Positions 14,478 to 25,646 of a stretch of 64,000 bases of DNA are shown in pieces. The DNA is from Nezara viridula (lineage: Eukaryota > Arthropoda > Insecta > Hemiptera > Pentatomidae). The stretch's first letter is position 1. The number at the start of each line of letters is the position of its first letter. The notes beneath the pieces were generated by a model. The model was given only the letters and a program-made list of their open reading frames with translations. It did not search any database and was not told the DNA's origin. The stretch is from positions 62,235,995-62,299,994 of the forward strand of contig OV725077.1 of assembly GCA_928085145.1 (NCBI GenBank), written 5' to 3'. The position numbers were made by a program, and so were the translations under genes.

Positions 14478-14817
14478 GCCCCTTCACACGTGGAGGAAAG
14501 GGCTGGACTCGGAGCTTCCTTGGCTGATTGTAAATATTGTAAATTAAGTATGAATGTTTTTCATTTTTATATATTTATTTGTTTTACTTATGACATATTT
14601 AATTTGCTACCAATTTCTGTATTTTTTAAATTTGATTTCAAGTTACATTTCTTTGGTTTTATAGTTTTTACCTTTGTTATATAGATGTATATTTTTAATT
14701 TTTATTTATTTATTTTTTTTATTACATTGTATATATAGTATGAATGGGCCTCACTCAGCATTAGTACTCAGTGCCCTTAAATGTGGCATTTCTCAATAAA
14801 AAGATTTAAAAAAAGAA
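14478..14817 (+). mobile_element. Jockey-like LINE tail, 3' UTR only
   Basis: Begins CACGTGGAGGAAAGGGCTGG, close to CACATGTGGGGAAAAAGCCTGG at 27370 in the longer Jockey copy. It continues through an AT-rich UTR and ends at a CTCAATAAAAAG terminus like those at 42140 and 59325. No coding sequence remains, so this is a strongly 5'-truncated insertion. Confidence 0.65.
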
Positions 14818-15414
14818 AAGTATAGCCGCCCTAGTATATAGATTTTATAAACAACATACTAATCAATTCCTTTTAGACCTAGCGTTATATTTATTTATTT
14901 GCCAGATGTTATTCACTTTTCCTTATAGTTTTTTTCTTCTTCACAATTCTGTTTACATTAAGCTTCACCAAAAAAACAAACAAAAAAAAAAAAAAGGAAA
15001 ACAAAATAAAAATATAAAGATAGGTCTTGGGCTAGAATTTAATATCATAAGCATTAACATTCTAGTCAAAAGATATGTAGATATTTATACAATAACTTGC
15101 TGCTTCACTAATATTTTGAATATATACACGCTTAATATGCTATTCACAAAAATAAATTTACAATAAATTAGTTAAATTTACTTGGACACGTATACATACA
15201 ATACACATTACTAAAAACTTCGTTGGTCATTGTGAAGGCTCATACATTAGAGGGGAAAGATTTAATAAAGTTATAAAATATTAAATTCCGTTATTAGTTT
15301 TGTCAATGTGTTATTTAAGGATTCAAACGGTTCATACAATATGAGTGGAGAAACAAATCACTTCATTTTACTGGTAATTTAAAGGTTACAGGTTTTTTTT
15401 TTTTTTTTTTTTTT
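14818..15414. other. Intergenic AT-rich DNA
   Basis: Nothing recognised except an A/T-run-rich stretch and a poly(T) tract of about 23 nt ending near 15414. Confidence 0.6.
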
Positions 15415-16010
15415 TACTTTCACTTACTTATATGTGCAATATATAGTAAGGATATGCAGGGATGCCCAGAAGGAGGTTTCGTGGCGCAAGCTGCGCCATA
15501 TAAATTTTTGAGGAGGCCATATTTTGACGGGTTTTCGAATATTTGAGGGTGTAAATTTCTTGTGTATTTTCGGACCAAAGGACAAGAAAGAAACATAGAA
15601 CTGACTTCAGCAATTGTATGTGATTTGGGATTTTTTAAATTCTACCTCAGCTTCCAATGTTTTTAAGAAAAGGCGAGAGCAATGAAATATGTTGGGAGGA
15701 GGGGAGCAGGTAGGTTCTTGCACCATCGACCTGGGGGAGAGGGGAGAGTGGGCACCACTAATGGTAAGTATTGCGATCCTGAAAATATTGGAATTTGACT
15801 TTTCAATGAAAACATGTTTTGAGGTGTATAAGAGTCTAACTCAAAAACAAATGAAAGTGAAATTGAATGTTTAAAATGTGTATATACCTGGGATGTTACG
15901 TCACATTTTTGTCAAAATCGGCTTACCGGACTTTATATAATCGATTTAGCACATTTTTACGATTGTCTCAATAACGTCTCTAACGATTTTGATTAAACTC
16001 AGTATATCTG
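15415..16010 (+). repeat. Dispersed repeat C, copy 1 (interrupted by repeat B)
   Basis: Flanks at 15415-15453 and 15764-16010 match 57645-57990: shared blocks are GTAAGTATTGCGATC, then CACATTTTTGTCAAAATCGG or its counterpart, and CACATTTTTACGATT followed by TCTCAA. There is no coding capacity. The family is unidentified. Confidence 0.7.
15454..15763 (+). mobile_element. Dispersed repeat B, copy 1, inserted into repeat C
   Basis: About 310 bp, similar to 36655-36990. Shared blocks include GGCGCAAGCTGCGCC (a perfect short palindrome), TTTTTGAGGAGG, TTTTGACGGG and CACCATCGACCTGGG. It begins near ATGCAGGGATGCC. Direct flanks gtaaggat (15446-15453) and gtaagtat (15764-15771) form an 8-bp duplication with one mismatch. 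The empty site at 57696 has a single gtaagtat. The 8-bp duplication is compatible with a hAT-type DNA element, but terminal inverted repeats are not clear. Confidence 0.7.
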
Positions 16011-17804
16011 TGTATTATTAGGCAGTTTTTAATATAATGTGGGTTTTATTCTAATTGATGTTCTCGAACAGGGATTAAATAGCTAATTATCAATATATTT
16101 TTCTCTAAAGTTCTTTATTTTTTTCTTTATTTAAATTAATTTACATTAATGTTTGATATAAAAAATATTTAAATATAAAATATTAAAAAAATTTTATACT
16201 AACTAAAGGATAAGTAAGAGATCATAACGTATAATGGTTGTAATGGAGGAACCGAAGGCATATGAGAGCGCCCGAAAGATTAGAACAGGCAAAACATGAG
16301 CTTAATATAATATGGACTCCGACAATGTTTTGTACATATACATATGCCGTTTCCATAAATGATATCGTTGGTTTTATTTAATATTAAATTGTATAGATTA
16401 CGGTGACATGAAAATTAAAATGTGTATATATAAGGATAATTCAACATATGAAAATGCCCACAAGGAAATGCAAATAAATGTAGCGTCTATAATTTTTAAT
16501 TTCACTTACCCTTTGTCTGAAAATACTTATTTGTGCTAAGAAGAGGATGGTAAGTGAAAGTCGTGAGATATCACCACATTTTTTTTTTTTGTTGGCTTAA
16601 ATATTTCAATCAAAATTTTATTTTGTCCAATAGAAATTTTATTAAGACGTAATGAGGTATATTTGAAGTTCTCTGATAGAATACAATAAATTGTTTGTGA
16701 TCGAGGTCGTGACAAATAAATATTGAACTTGTGCAAAGCAGTAGCCAAAGTATCGACGGGTTTCCTTTGTTAGTTGCCGACTGGGGGTGATGTGGACTTG
16801 GTCGCCGTAGACCGCTGCGATACATCAAGTAGCCGAACAACACGCATTTAAAAGTTATTACAACAGAGTGGAACCCATTCGTTTCTAGCGCTCCACACCG
16901 AACACCGGCCACATTATGCTCCACCTCACTCTGATGTGCGCACATTTAAAATTTATGAGGATGGTTGCAGGAAGAACGGACTCATTTTTATTCTGCTTGG
17001 GCAGAGGCGGCTGGTATTGTTGATGATGATGAAGATGAAGAGTGCTCACGACTACTGTTCATCATTGAGCCTCACCAGGAAGTTCTAAATCCTATCTACC
17101 CTCTTCCCTCTGATGGCAATGATGTGTTGAATTAATCAATTGAGCCCTAAGCATCCACTTTTCCATTTCTTTGATCTTAAGAACATTGACGGCTGGCTTG
17201 CTGTATAGTTCTTATAAGAAACCCCAGAACTGATATAATCTTCAAAATGATGGCTCTGTCGTTGGATTTAATCAAGAATCGAGTAATATTCATAAATTTT
17301 CACAAAAAAAAAGATAAACAATGTATCATATTATAATACAGGTAATAAATTGTTTAGTGAGGTACTCTTTATATATAGAGCTCTTATAACCTCCCCCCCC
17401 CCCCATTCTTCTTATCTGCATTGAATAAGGAGGTTGCACTTGTCTTCTCCCCTCTCTCAACATTTTTTAAGTGCCGGCGTCTACGCACAACCGTAGATCT
17501 AAAGTCAAGAGTATAGACGTCCATGTTAGTATAACACTCATATTTTTCCAAGATATTTTATATTTCTTATATTTACAGAACACTTGAGAATATAAAGAAA
17601 GAAATACCACATCTACAGCAAAACGTTATTTAGACATTAAACAATAATAAAGCTCATTAGTTGTTTTCATGTTTCAGTTTGGAAATCCAAATTTATTAAT
17701 ACTAGCATATCCCAGTGAGAACTCTCACATTATATAGCTTTTATTTTTCCTGATACATTCGATATATCTTAAGCAACGTCGGCGAAATAAAATATTAATA
17801 ATAA
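16011..17804. other. Intergenic DNA, nothing recognised
   Basis: AT-rich except for a GC-richer patch at about 16750-17110 without a convincing reading frame, and a C-run at about 17390-17404. Confidence 0.5.
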
Positions 17805-18292
17805 TATAGTATATTATTCCGTGGTAAAGACCACTTTTTATGAAATTATTAACATCCACCTGAATCTTCTCATCGTAAACTACAACTATTTTACTTCAGA
17901 AAATTCTCGGAATTGGAGCGTTTCTGGAGATTGGCAAACTTTGACTATTCAATTAGGAACTAAAAAAAAATCGGAAATACTAATTTGCTAAATTGCTTGA
18001 ATCGTAAGATAATTTGATCAAAAAAAAAAAAAAAAAAAAAAAAACGGGCTAAAAAAATATTAAGCCGTTTGGCGTGACCTACACCCCAAGTTACGAGTTT
18101 TCATTTCCTAATTAAATGGGCAAAGTTTGCCGATCTCTAGATTAAAAAAAATCAATTCCAAGAGTTTTCGTAAATAAAATAGTTGTCGATTACAAAGAGA
18201 TGATGCTGTTCACGAAGTTTCAGGAGGATGTTAATAATTCGATTAATATGGGTCTGCACTACGGACTAATATATTATATTGTTATATTATAA
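17805..18292. mobile_element. Foldback MITE-like element with arms of about 160-200 bp
   Basis: The left arm (about 17808-17966) is matched in inverted orientation by the right arm (about 18096-18290). Paired blocks include ATTATTAACATCCACCTGAA with its complement in TTCAGGAGGATGTTAATAAT, ACAACTATTTTA with TAAAATAGTTGT, and GGCAAACTTTG with CAAAGTTTGCC. A 27-nt A run lies in the central spacer. No coding capacity. Confidence 0.75.
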
Positions 18293-18324
18293 CGCGAACT
18301 CTTACTTTTTTGTTTAATCTTATA

Positions 18325-18395
18325 TGGTCAAATGGCTGCCGGACAACTCGCGGTGCTGTGCACACGAGTTAGTCCATTCGGCAGTCGTTAATACT
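18325..18395 (-). mobile_element. SINE 5' fragment
   Basis: The reverse complement contains CCGAATGGACTAACTCGTG followed by TGCACAGCACCGCGAGTTG and GCCGG, matching the SINE head from just inside the A-box region through the GTTGCC block. The rest of the SINE is absent. It lies right beside the MITE-like element. Confidence 0.7.
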
Positions 18396-20257
18396 CAAGT
18401 TAGTCTTTTTTACTATATAAAAACATTAATTTAAAAATTATAAACATTTATATATAATTTTTTTATATCATAGTTCAATTGAATTTAACATTTAAATTAA
18501 ATTCACTTTCCTCAAATGATTATTTAAATCTCATTGATTTGTAAATTTAATTTTAAGGTTCTTTTTTATGTTTAATGTTCAAAGTAATATTTTATTTCCC
18601 TCATTATTTTATTAATTTTGTATTAAGAGAAATATTATTAATTTTTTCTTTCATTTATTAATTTATTAGCATGTTCATTTCATTTATTATTATTTTCAAT
18701 ATACATTGATTGTCTGCTATTTTACTTTTTCATACATATTTATCCACAATGGATTTCATGTTTTAAAATTTAAAATTAATTAATCAATAAAACAATAAAC
18801 AGTGCCTATGGAATAGGTAGAGCAAATTTGGCGGTTCACATTTGAAAGCCCGCTACCTCCACAAATATTATTTTTATCAAATAACTACACATTATTAGAG
18901 CGGCTGACCCGCTTCATAAAATGTCCAGAGCTGGCGCCAACAGAGCTATACTTGAGATGTTAAGATATAAAGATATCATCCGACTCCTTTTCAACCTTTG
19001 AAGATAGCTGTTTTATATCTTTATTGTTACGGTGCTATGTCTATTTAATGCTATGTCTATTTAATGTCTATTTACCAATTTCACGAAAAACTAATAAGAT
19101 AATTACATTGAATATTTAATAGTTGGCCGTTGCATTATAAAGGAAGGAGATGGTTAATAATAGTTTTAATAGAATAGTTTTGCCACAATTCAGCCACAAT
19201 TTATGACCGTCACTACGGACCATCTCTTACCTTTAAAATAATTATATATTTTGAACTACAAAATATAACTTTAATATAATAGTTTAATTTCTAAAACTTT
19301 TAAATATTAATATTAAGCTGAATATTTACTTATGAATTTTTATTTTCTTTTTTCCTTCAATTCTTAATTTTTCACCTGTCTTCTTGACGCTGCAACAAAT
19401 ATATCAATAATATGGATGAGGGTAATGTACAAAACGTGAGGTCTGGAATAATTTCTCTGCGAAGCTGATCGCATAGGACTGTAGAAAATTTCTTAGCTCG
19501 CCGACGTTATTCAATGAAAGCGTATGCTTTTTTTGGCGATTTCAAGGCAATAATTTCTGTTTTCTTTCGCCTGTCAGGCTCGCGTATATCTGCGTCGTGG
19601 TTTCTATGGTCCTCATTCGTCATGGGTGATCGTATGGTTGAGTCGGGCTTTTTTTATTTTCTTTTTCTTTTATAATAGTGAACAATGAGTGGTACGTGAC
19701 TGTTGTAGATGTTTATACTACAATATTCTTTTATTATTGCGTGAAAAATTATATTTTTATTTATAATTAAAATACTTATTAAGAATATATTTTTATATGC
19801 TATCCTTTCAACCAAAAAACGTCTACCAAGTAAGGCCAGTATAGCTTCTTCACCGTCTTCAGTCAGTACAAAATAATTAAGCTGGAATATAAAAGTATGC
19901 ATGAAGTTTACTAAACTTTGATATAAGGAGGAAATCGAGACCACGACGATCTGGTTGAACTTCAATAGAAATAAACAAAATCCCAAATAAGACATTTTTT
20001 TTTTACAAACTCAGAGTAAAAATTACTAAAAATTACAATAAATCTAAGTAACGCCTGTAAGTGTCATGCCAGTAACGTTTTGAATCGACCAAACAATACA
20101 GCGTGCATTAACTTTATGATAACATATAATATTTTATAACCACCTGTCGCACGAATACAATGCTTTCCTACCTTCAGCAGTTAGGAACCAAACAATTATG
20201 TAATCGTTGAATAAAAAAGGAAGTGATATTATTGTAGAAGCGCGAAATCATAGGGTT
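18396..20257. other. Intergenic AT-rich DNA
   Basis: No gene, RNA or repeat with support. Minus-strand frames at 19654-19995 are hydrophobic, AT-driven and unsupported. Confidence 0.6.
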
Positions 20258-20424
20258 ATTTATTTATTTTATTTTATTTTCCTCCCTACCCTGCCTTTAA
20301 GACAATACGGGAGTTTGCAGCAGTGACTTGATACACATTGTATAACAAATCACGGTTGCATGTTTATCTATTTACATTTTTAAATTGCTGTGCACACAGC
20401 CTGCTTGATAATTTTGTCACTTAG

Positions 20425-23400
20425 TTATTGTTCTCCATCTTCTTCTCCTGTCCTAATTAGCGGCCTTCCAGGTACTGCTTCTTCATGCCTTCCCAGGGAG
20501 AAGTGGGTTGGGCCCACAGTTTTTTTCCAGCCGCATACGAAACTTTTAAAGTGCGGGTAGTTTTGTTCAGACATTAGTTGGGGTAATTGTCCTTCTGTAA
20601 GAACGAAAAGCCCTGTATCCCTCATTAATTTGGCCCTCAGTGCCTCATAGCTGGTGCAGGCTACAAGGATGTGCTCAGCGGTTTCAGGTACTCCACAAGT
20701 GGGGCATAAGGGGTCGATATTTTTACCGTGTTTAAAAAGTTTTGCTCTGAAACCCCCATGCCCCGTGAGGATCTGTGAGACCCAGTAGTCCGGGAGGACC
20801 CATTTCTTTTCTAAGCGCGATTTAATGGTGGGAAAGAATTTTCTTAGTGTGGACCCGTTTGGGGTTGTCACCCATCGCCGATTCCATTGTTCCAATGTAT
20901 CCTCCCGGAGGATCATCTTCCATCTTCTGGGGTCATCACAAATCCTCTCCCGAATGTTTGCTGGTAAATCCGCCAAGTCATCCCTCTTAATGTTGTACCG
21001 ATAAAGGTCTTCCCGCAGAAGGAGGTCGAGAGGAATACCTCCTCCTAAGACCTGCACCGCCTCATGGGACACAGTTCTGTATGACCTGGTTACTCTAAGC
21101 AGGGCCATCCGCTGGATTGTTGCCAACTTGCGCTTCTGACGGTACGAGAGATTCCGGTTCCATGCGGGGGACGCGTATCTCAGGATACCAACAACTACTC
21201 CTTTATAAATGGACATAGTTGCTGGATATCTAAGGCCCCAAAAGGCCCCCCCTATGCGACTGAGACCATTAAGGGCTAAGGTTATCCTATTCCTTAAGTA
21301 ATCCAAGTGAGGCGTCACGTTGAATTTTTTCCCAATCCTAATTCCAAGATAGGTGACTACCTCACTTGGACATATTCTGGAACCTTGTATCACCAAGGTT
21401 ATGGGGTGTGCCCTATCGGTCGAACCTCTCAAGAGGATGGCCTGAGTCTTGGAACCCGCCATCCTTAACTTCTTTTTCTCGCACCATTCTTCTACAAGGT
21501 TGGCACAACGTTCAGCTTCATATTTTAATCTGGCCCTGCTATTCGAGGCCACTACAACAGCCAGGTCATCTACATATGCAGTGGCGGGGAACCGCTCCTG
21601 TTCTAGCACTCCCAGCAACTCGTCAAAGACCAGTTTCCATAGGGCAGGGCCAAGGACAGAGCCCTGTGGACAGCCCCTTTCCACTGTATCTTCTACTTCA
21701 TAGAAGCTACCTTTAATCTTCAATGTCCTATCGTGGAGATAGCTTCTGATCAAGCCATACAAGTTGCTGGGGGCTTCATGCCTTTGCAACTGCTGGAGTA
21801 CGCTCGGCCACCAGACGCTATCGAAGGCGGATGATATGTCAAACAGGAGGAGCATAACATACTTCTCCGCCTTCTCTTCGACATCACAGCGCACTCTCAG
21901 CAGGGCATCTGCGGTTCCCCTGCCTTTAGAGGATCCGTACTGCCGTGGATGGCTCGCTCTCGAGAAGACTGGCCGTAGGCTGGTGAGTATCAGGTTTTCT
22001 AACACCTTGCTCATGACTGGGAGGAGACATATAGGTCTATAAGATTTGGCTAATTGCTTATCTTTGTCTCCTCCTTTGTAAATGAGCTTGACGTTAGCGA
22101 TTTTCCAGATTCTTGGGAAGTATTCCCTGTCTAGGCAATCATTATAAATAGCCAGCAATCTTTCCTCTATATAGGGAATACTGTTCTTGAAAATTGACGC
22201 GTCAATGGTGTCTAAACCGGGGGCACGACCAATCTTTTGCTTGTCCACGGCAGTGCGAAGATCCCATATGTCCCATGGTGGGCACAGGTCCGTGCCGGGA
22301 GGGTATACCGTAGTGCGTCTTACGAACTCCTCCTCTTCATTATCTTGAGATGGATCATCCCTGGGGTAAGTCTCTGCAATAAACATCTTCGCCGATTCTT
22401 CTGGAGTTTTTGCCTGAGTACCGTCATACTTTATCGCTGCGATTACTTGCATTGGAGTCAATTTACCCAAGGCTACTTTGTACGGGATACCCCAGGGGTT
22501 TTTAGATGATTCCTCAACGATGAATTCATCCCAAGACCTACGTTTGTGTAGACGCACCTCGTTTCGGTATACCCTGGCTTTAGACCTGTACTCGTCACGA
22601 AGAGTAGTGCGCCTCTCATCGCAACTACACCGCTGGTACGAACGCCGGGCCTTGTAGAGCTCTCTCTTCATGGTGGTTAAAGCCGGCGTCCACCATGGGA
22701 CAGGTTTAGCTCTCGCCTTCCGGTGCTGGAGAGAGTCCTCAGCGGCATCACGGATGATGTCAGTGATTCTCGAAACCCTGTAATCCAGGTCATCAGTGTA
22801 ATCCGTTTCCGCCACATCCCAGTCATCGTCGACTAGTTTTTCTTCCAGCGTTGACCGGAAGGCATTCCAATCTCCTTTCCGAGTTCTGTAACCCTTATTT
22901 ATACCGTGGGAACTTACCATGTTTTGTACCATTGAAAATACTATAGCATGGTGGTCGGAACTCGTCTCAGATCTGAGGGTCCAATCGATAAGGCGATTTG
23001 ACAGCGCAGGCGAAGCCATCGTGACATCTATCCAACTCTGCCCTCTTCCTCCTGAGAAGGTAGGTGTGGCAGAAGGATCGTTTAGTACTACAAGCTGGCA
23101 TCTCGCGATAAAATCATCCAGTTTAGCGCCTCTTCTATTCGTTCGATTGGATCCCCAGACCGTGTTCCAGGAATTTGTATCTGAGCATATAATGACGTTT
23201 CTTGTGCATGCTGAGATCGTCTCCATGGCGGATATACCTTCTTCAATATCGCTTCCATCAGGTAGGTACGAGGAGACCAGCGTAAAAGCTACACTTCCCC
23301 ACCTGATGTAACATGCAACGCAATCCGCCGTAGTATGCTGCCTCAGATCCATCACATCGAGGTTTGGGTTATTAACCACGATAGCAGCCCTGGGCCTCCT

Positions 23401-23577
23401 CTCTCCACTGCTCAGGGCTATAACCCTCGACGTGAGGCCAAATCCTGTGACCATGTTCCCACGGCATGTCGGTTCCTGAACCGCCATGATATCGTATCGG
23501 TCAGAATGGGCTCGGAGTTCGTCTGCCACGATACGCCGGCGGCCCATGTTTAACTGCAGAATGTTTATTTTACTCAT
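20425..23577 (-). CDS. R1-clade LINE ORF2: endonuclease and reverse transcriptase, 1050 aa, intact
   Basis: N-terminal APE-type endonuclease: N10 in QLN, E35 in VQE, D133 and N135 in SDTNSWN, D184 in WIDVT, and S207-D208-H209. Reverse transcriptase: RPICLLPVMSKVLENL, LLFDISSAFDSVWWP, PQGSVLGPALW and catalytic YVDD at residues 668-671, the same residue number as in the GA-associated family. The C-terminal Cys-His motif CPTCGVPETAEHILVAC is present. The start ATG (23577) overlaps the ORF1 stop in ATGAGTAA. The 1050-codon length is normal for R1-clade ORF2 and no lesion is seen. The last 40 residues or so (after FVCGWKK) extend beyond the zinc motif and are not recognised. The protein is clearly distinct from the 1029-residue family at 2453-5542. 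Confidence 0.95.
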   Translation of the reverse strand: MSKINILQLNMGRRRIVADELRAHSDRYDIMAVQEPTCRGNMVTGFGLTSRVIALSSGERRPRAAIVVNNPNLDVMDLRQHTTADCVACYIRWGSVAFTLVSSYLPDGSDIEEGISAMETISACTRNVIICSDTNSWNTVWGSNRTNRRGAKLDDFIARCQLVVLNDPSATPTFSGGRGQSWIDVTMASPALSNRLIDWTLRSETSSDHHAIVFSMVQNMVSSHGINKGYRTRKGDWNAFRSTLEEKLVDDDWDVAETDYTDDLDYRVSRITDIIRDAAEDSLQHRKARAKPVPWWTPALTTMKRELYKARRSYQRCSCDERRTTLRDEYRSKARVYRNEVRLHKRRSWDEFIVEESSKNPWGIPYKVALGKLTPMQVIAAIKYDGTQAKTPEESAKMFIAETYPRDDPSQDNEEEEFVRRTTVYPPGTDLCPPWDIWDLRTAVDKQKIGRAPGLDTIDASIFKNSIPYIEERLLAIYNDCLDREYFPRIWKIANVKLIYKGGDKDKQLAKSYRPICLLPVMSKVLENLILTSLRPVFSRASHPRQYGSSKGRGTADALLRVRCDVEEKAEKYVMLLLFDISSAFDSVWWPSVLQQLQRHEAPSNLYGLIRSYLHDRTLKIKGSFYEVEDTVERGCPQGSVLGPALWKLVFDELLGVLEQERFPATAYVDDLAVVVASNSRARLKYEAERCANLVEEWCEKKKLRMAGSKTQAILLRGSTDRAHPITLVIQGSRICPSEVVTYLGIRIGKKFNVTPHLDYLRNRITLALNGLSRIGGAFWGLRYPATMSIYKGVVVGILRYASPAWNRNLSYRQKRKLATIQRMALLRVTRSYRTVSHEAVQVLGGGIPLDLLLREDLYRYNIKRDDLADLPANIRERICDDPRRWKMILREDTLEQWNRRWVTTPNGSTLRKFFPTIKSRLEKKWVLPDYWVSQILTGHGGFRAKLFKHGKNIDPLCPTCGVPETAEHILVACTSYEALRAKLMRDTGLFVLTEGQLPQLMSEQNYPHFKSFVCGWKKTVGPTHFSLGRHEEAVPGRPLIRTGEEDGEQ

Positions 23578-25150
23578 AATAGGTCTTTTTCACTACTTCA
23601 TCGGCCCACTGTAAGTGTACTTGGCAGTCCCGACTGCCCGCCTTGTGATTCCTTTGGTTGGGAGATGCATTCGCTCGCACGCAGTTAATACACGTTGGCC
23701 CAACCTGTTGTTTTTTTTTTGGACAGTCCTTCAGTATATGTCCGCTTGCTGCACACCAGATGCAGATGACATTGTCAGCTTGGCAAGTGGCCTTTGTGTG
23801 GCCATAGCCCTGACATTTAGAGCAACGTGGGGCGTCAATGTAATCCCTGAAGGTCATCGACCACCATCCTCCATCCAAGATTCCTACTTCTAGTAGCGCA
23901 AACCTGACCATTGGGTGGACTTCCAGGACCCAATTCTTGGAGAAGCCGTTCCTAGCGACTGTAGAGAACAATGGCCGAAGATCTTCAAGAACTAGTGGTG
24001 TAGGCCCCGACGTCTCGGGAATTTTTCCCCATAAAAATTCCACGAGTTGTATTGAAGTCCAGGCATGAGGCACGCCCCGGATCTCTAGTTTAGGCTTCTT
24101 CTTCAGAGCAAGCCTGGCTTGTAGACCTCTATCACGTAGCCCCTGGCATCCTATAACTTTGGTAGCATCTTTACCATCATCCATACGCACCAAGATGGAG
24201 CCTCCCTTAGTTTTACGTACAATTGTGGCCTTCACTCCGATTTCTTCTGGTGATGGTAGCCCATTAATGATATCTGCCGTGGTTTTACCAGGGCCACTGA
24301 TAGTGACATATGTTGACCGGGGCGTTTGTGTAGGCTTTGATGGCAAGGATTTAACTATGGAAGCAATAGATTTTGCCTTTACTTCTTCCTTCTCTCTTTG
24401 CGGTTTTTCATTTGAATCAGAACAGTTGATTTGACTCTCTCGTATCATTTTTTCCTTGGCATTCTTAGTCTTCCTCCGTTTCCTTTTATTTAAGACCAAC
24501 CGAAAGGGTTCGATGGTAGCTGAAGGTTCAGCCGGATTCATATCTAGACCAACCTGTTCTAGGGCCTCAGAAGTCCCAGCCTGTGGTTGAAGACTATTCG
24601 TACCAGAGTGTGGCTGATTTCTAGAAGTACCAATCTGGGGACGACATGATATCATACCAAGCTGCTCAGTAACTTTGGGCAAGGAGCTATCAGCTATTAT
24701 TCGAGTTAGTACTTCGTGGACCTTCTGAGATGAAAGTGCTTCAGTAACTGCTCTCTGAACAATGGCTGATACACCGCCTTGGTCTTTATCCCTTTCTAGT
24801 GTTTCAATCATATCAACAAGAGATTGAATCTCATTGTTGATATGATCTCGAACACTGGCACTATTTTTTTTTGCAATTTTATCTAAGGATACTTTAATAC
24901 TTTCCTGAATTTGTTTGGCACTGTGAAAGTTGCTGTTATTAATAGCCGCATCCACTGTATCTAAATTATCTGAAGAAACCTTTCGAGCTCTTTTAACTAA
25001 AGGCCTGGAAGGCTTACCATCCTCTTGCCGATCTTTCATCACAAAACTTTCCGTGGAAAGGTCCATGTTTGTTAGCACAGCAATAGTTACTATATTGTTA
25101 TCAGATGGAGAGTTTATATGATACTTTATCACTAACCTATAACCTTTCAC
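23570..25150 (-). CDS. R1-clade LINE ORF1 (Gag-like RNA-binding protein)
   Basis: 526 codons from the first ATG; the internal Met29 (MDLSTESF) is an equally plausible start. A charged N-terminal half with coiled-coil-like spacing (about 75-165) is followed by a Thr/Ser/Gln-rich stretch with short imperfect repeats (PQIGTS, PHSGTN, PQAGTS, about 180-205), a basic KRKRRKTK segment (about 230) and a conserved-looking domain (about 290-430) with EIRGVPHAW. Three Cys-His units close the protein: CSKCQGYGHTKATC, CIWCAASGHILKDC, and a longer CINC...H...DC. These are classical CCHC knuckles of non-LTR Gag proteins, which bind element RNA. The stop overlaps ORF2 by 8 nt. Confidence 0.92.
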   Translation of the reverse strand: MKGYRLVIKYHINSPSDNNIVTIAVLTNMDLSTESFVMKDRQEDGKPSRPLVKRARKVSSDNLDTVDAAINNSNFHSAKQIQESIKVSLDKIAKKNSASVRDHINNEIQSLVDMIETLERDKDQGGVSAIVQRAVTEALSSQKVHEVLTRIIADSSLPKVTEQLGMISCRPQIGTSRNQPHSGTNSLQPQAGTSEALEQVGLDMNPAEPSATIEPFRLVLNKRKRRKTKNAKEKMIRESQINCSDSNEKPQREKEEVKAKSIASIVKSLPSKPTQTPRSTYVTISGPGKTTADIINGLPSPEEIGVKATIVRKTKGGSILVRMDDGKDATKVIGCQGLRDRGLQARLALKKKPKLEIRGVPHAWTSIQLVEFLWGKIPETSGPTPLVLEDLRPLFSTVARNGFSKNWVLEVHPMVRFALLEVGILDGGWWSMTFRDYIDAPRCSKCQGYGHTKATCQADNVICIWCAASGHILKDCPKKKQQVGPTCINCVRANASPNQRNHKAGSRDCQVHLQWADEVVKKTYYE

Positions 25151-25552
25151 ATTATCAATAAAAATTGAAAAATAACTGTTCCCACAATATCGTTCACTTT
25201 ACACTTTACTTCTCAAGTATTTTAAGCAAGAGATTGGCTTAAGCTAGTTTGAGGTATGGGAGGAAGAAGAAAACAATAAATGAGTAAACAATGATAAGGT
25301 GTTTATACTTACCAAGTTCACTTTAAAAGTATTGTCCCGCCAATTTTACTTGGCCTTTCTTCCTAATTGTCTTTACCGTTCCCAGTTAAAATAGTTCACC
25401 AAGAAACACCTCTCAAGGTAGTAAAAACTTACCTTCCACTCCTAACCTCACAATTTACAAGTCAATGTTAATAAAAATAAACAAAAACACAAAACACTTA
25501 TTGACTAGAAAATGAACTAAAGAACTGTGAACAAGAAATAAACGACATAACT

Positions 25553-25555
<3 letters not shown>
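25151..25555 (-). other. Probable 5' UTR of the second R1-clade LINE
   Basis: Non-coding stretch between ORF1 and the long A tract. R1-clade elements carry an internal promoter here. I see no identifiable motif, and the outer boundary is inferred from the A tract. Confidence 0.5.

Positions 25556-25556
<1 letters not shown>

Positions 25557-25645
<89 letters not shown>
25557..25645. repeat. Poly(A) tract of about 90 nt
   Basis: Uninterrupted A on the plus strand, immediately outside the inferred 5' end of the minus-strand LINE. It may be the insertion target, the tail of an unrelated plus-strand retroposon, or a length affected by sequencing. Confidence 0.9.

Positions 25646-25646
<1 letters not shown>

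Larger units (their letters stand above)
20258..25555 (-). mobile_element. R1-clade LINE, second family, both ORFs open
   Basis: A minus-strand element about 5.3 kb long: 5' UTR (about 25151-25555), ORF1 (23570-25150), ORF2 (20425-23577), 3' UTR, and an A-rich tail seen on the plus strand as (TTTAT/TTTTA)n at 20258-20282. Length and order are those of a near full-length R1-clade element. Both ORFs are uninterrupted, so it may still be functional. The 5' end is inferred: it abuts a tract of about 90 A at 25557-25645. I could not find a convincing target duplication. Confidence 0.85.

Noticed and set aside
21366..24434. Plus-strand frames of 70-130 codons across the second R1 LINE
   Set aside because: Antisense shadows of ORF1 and ORF2.
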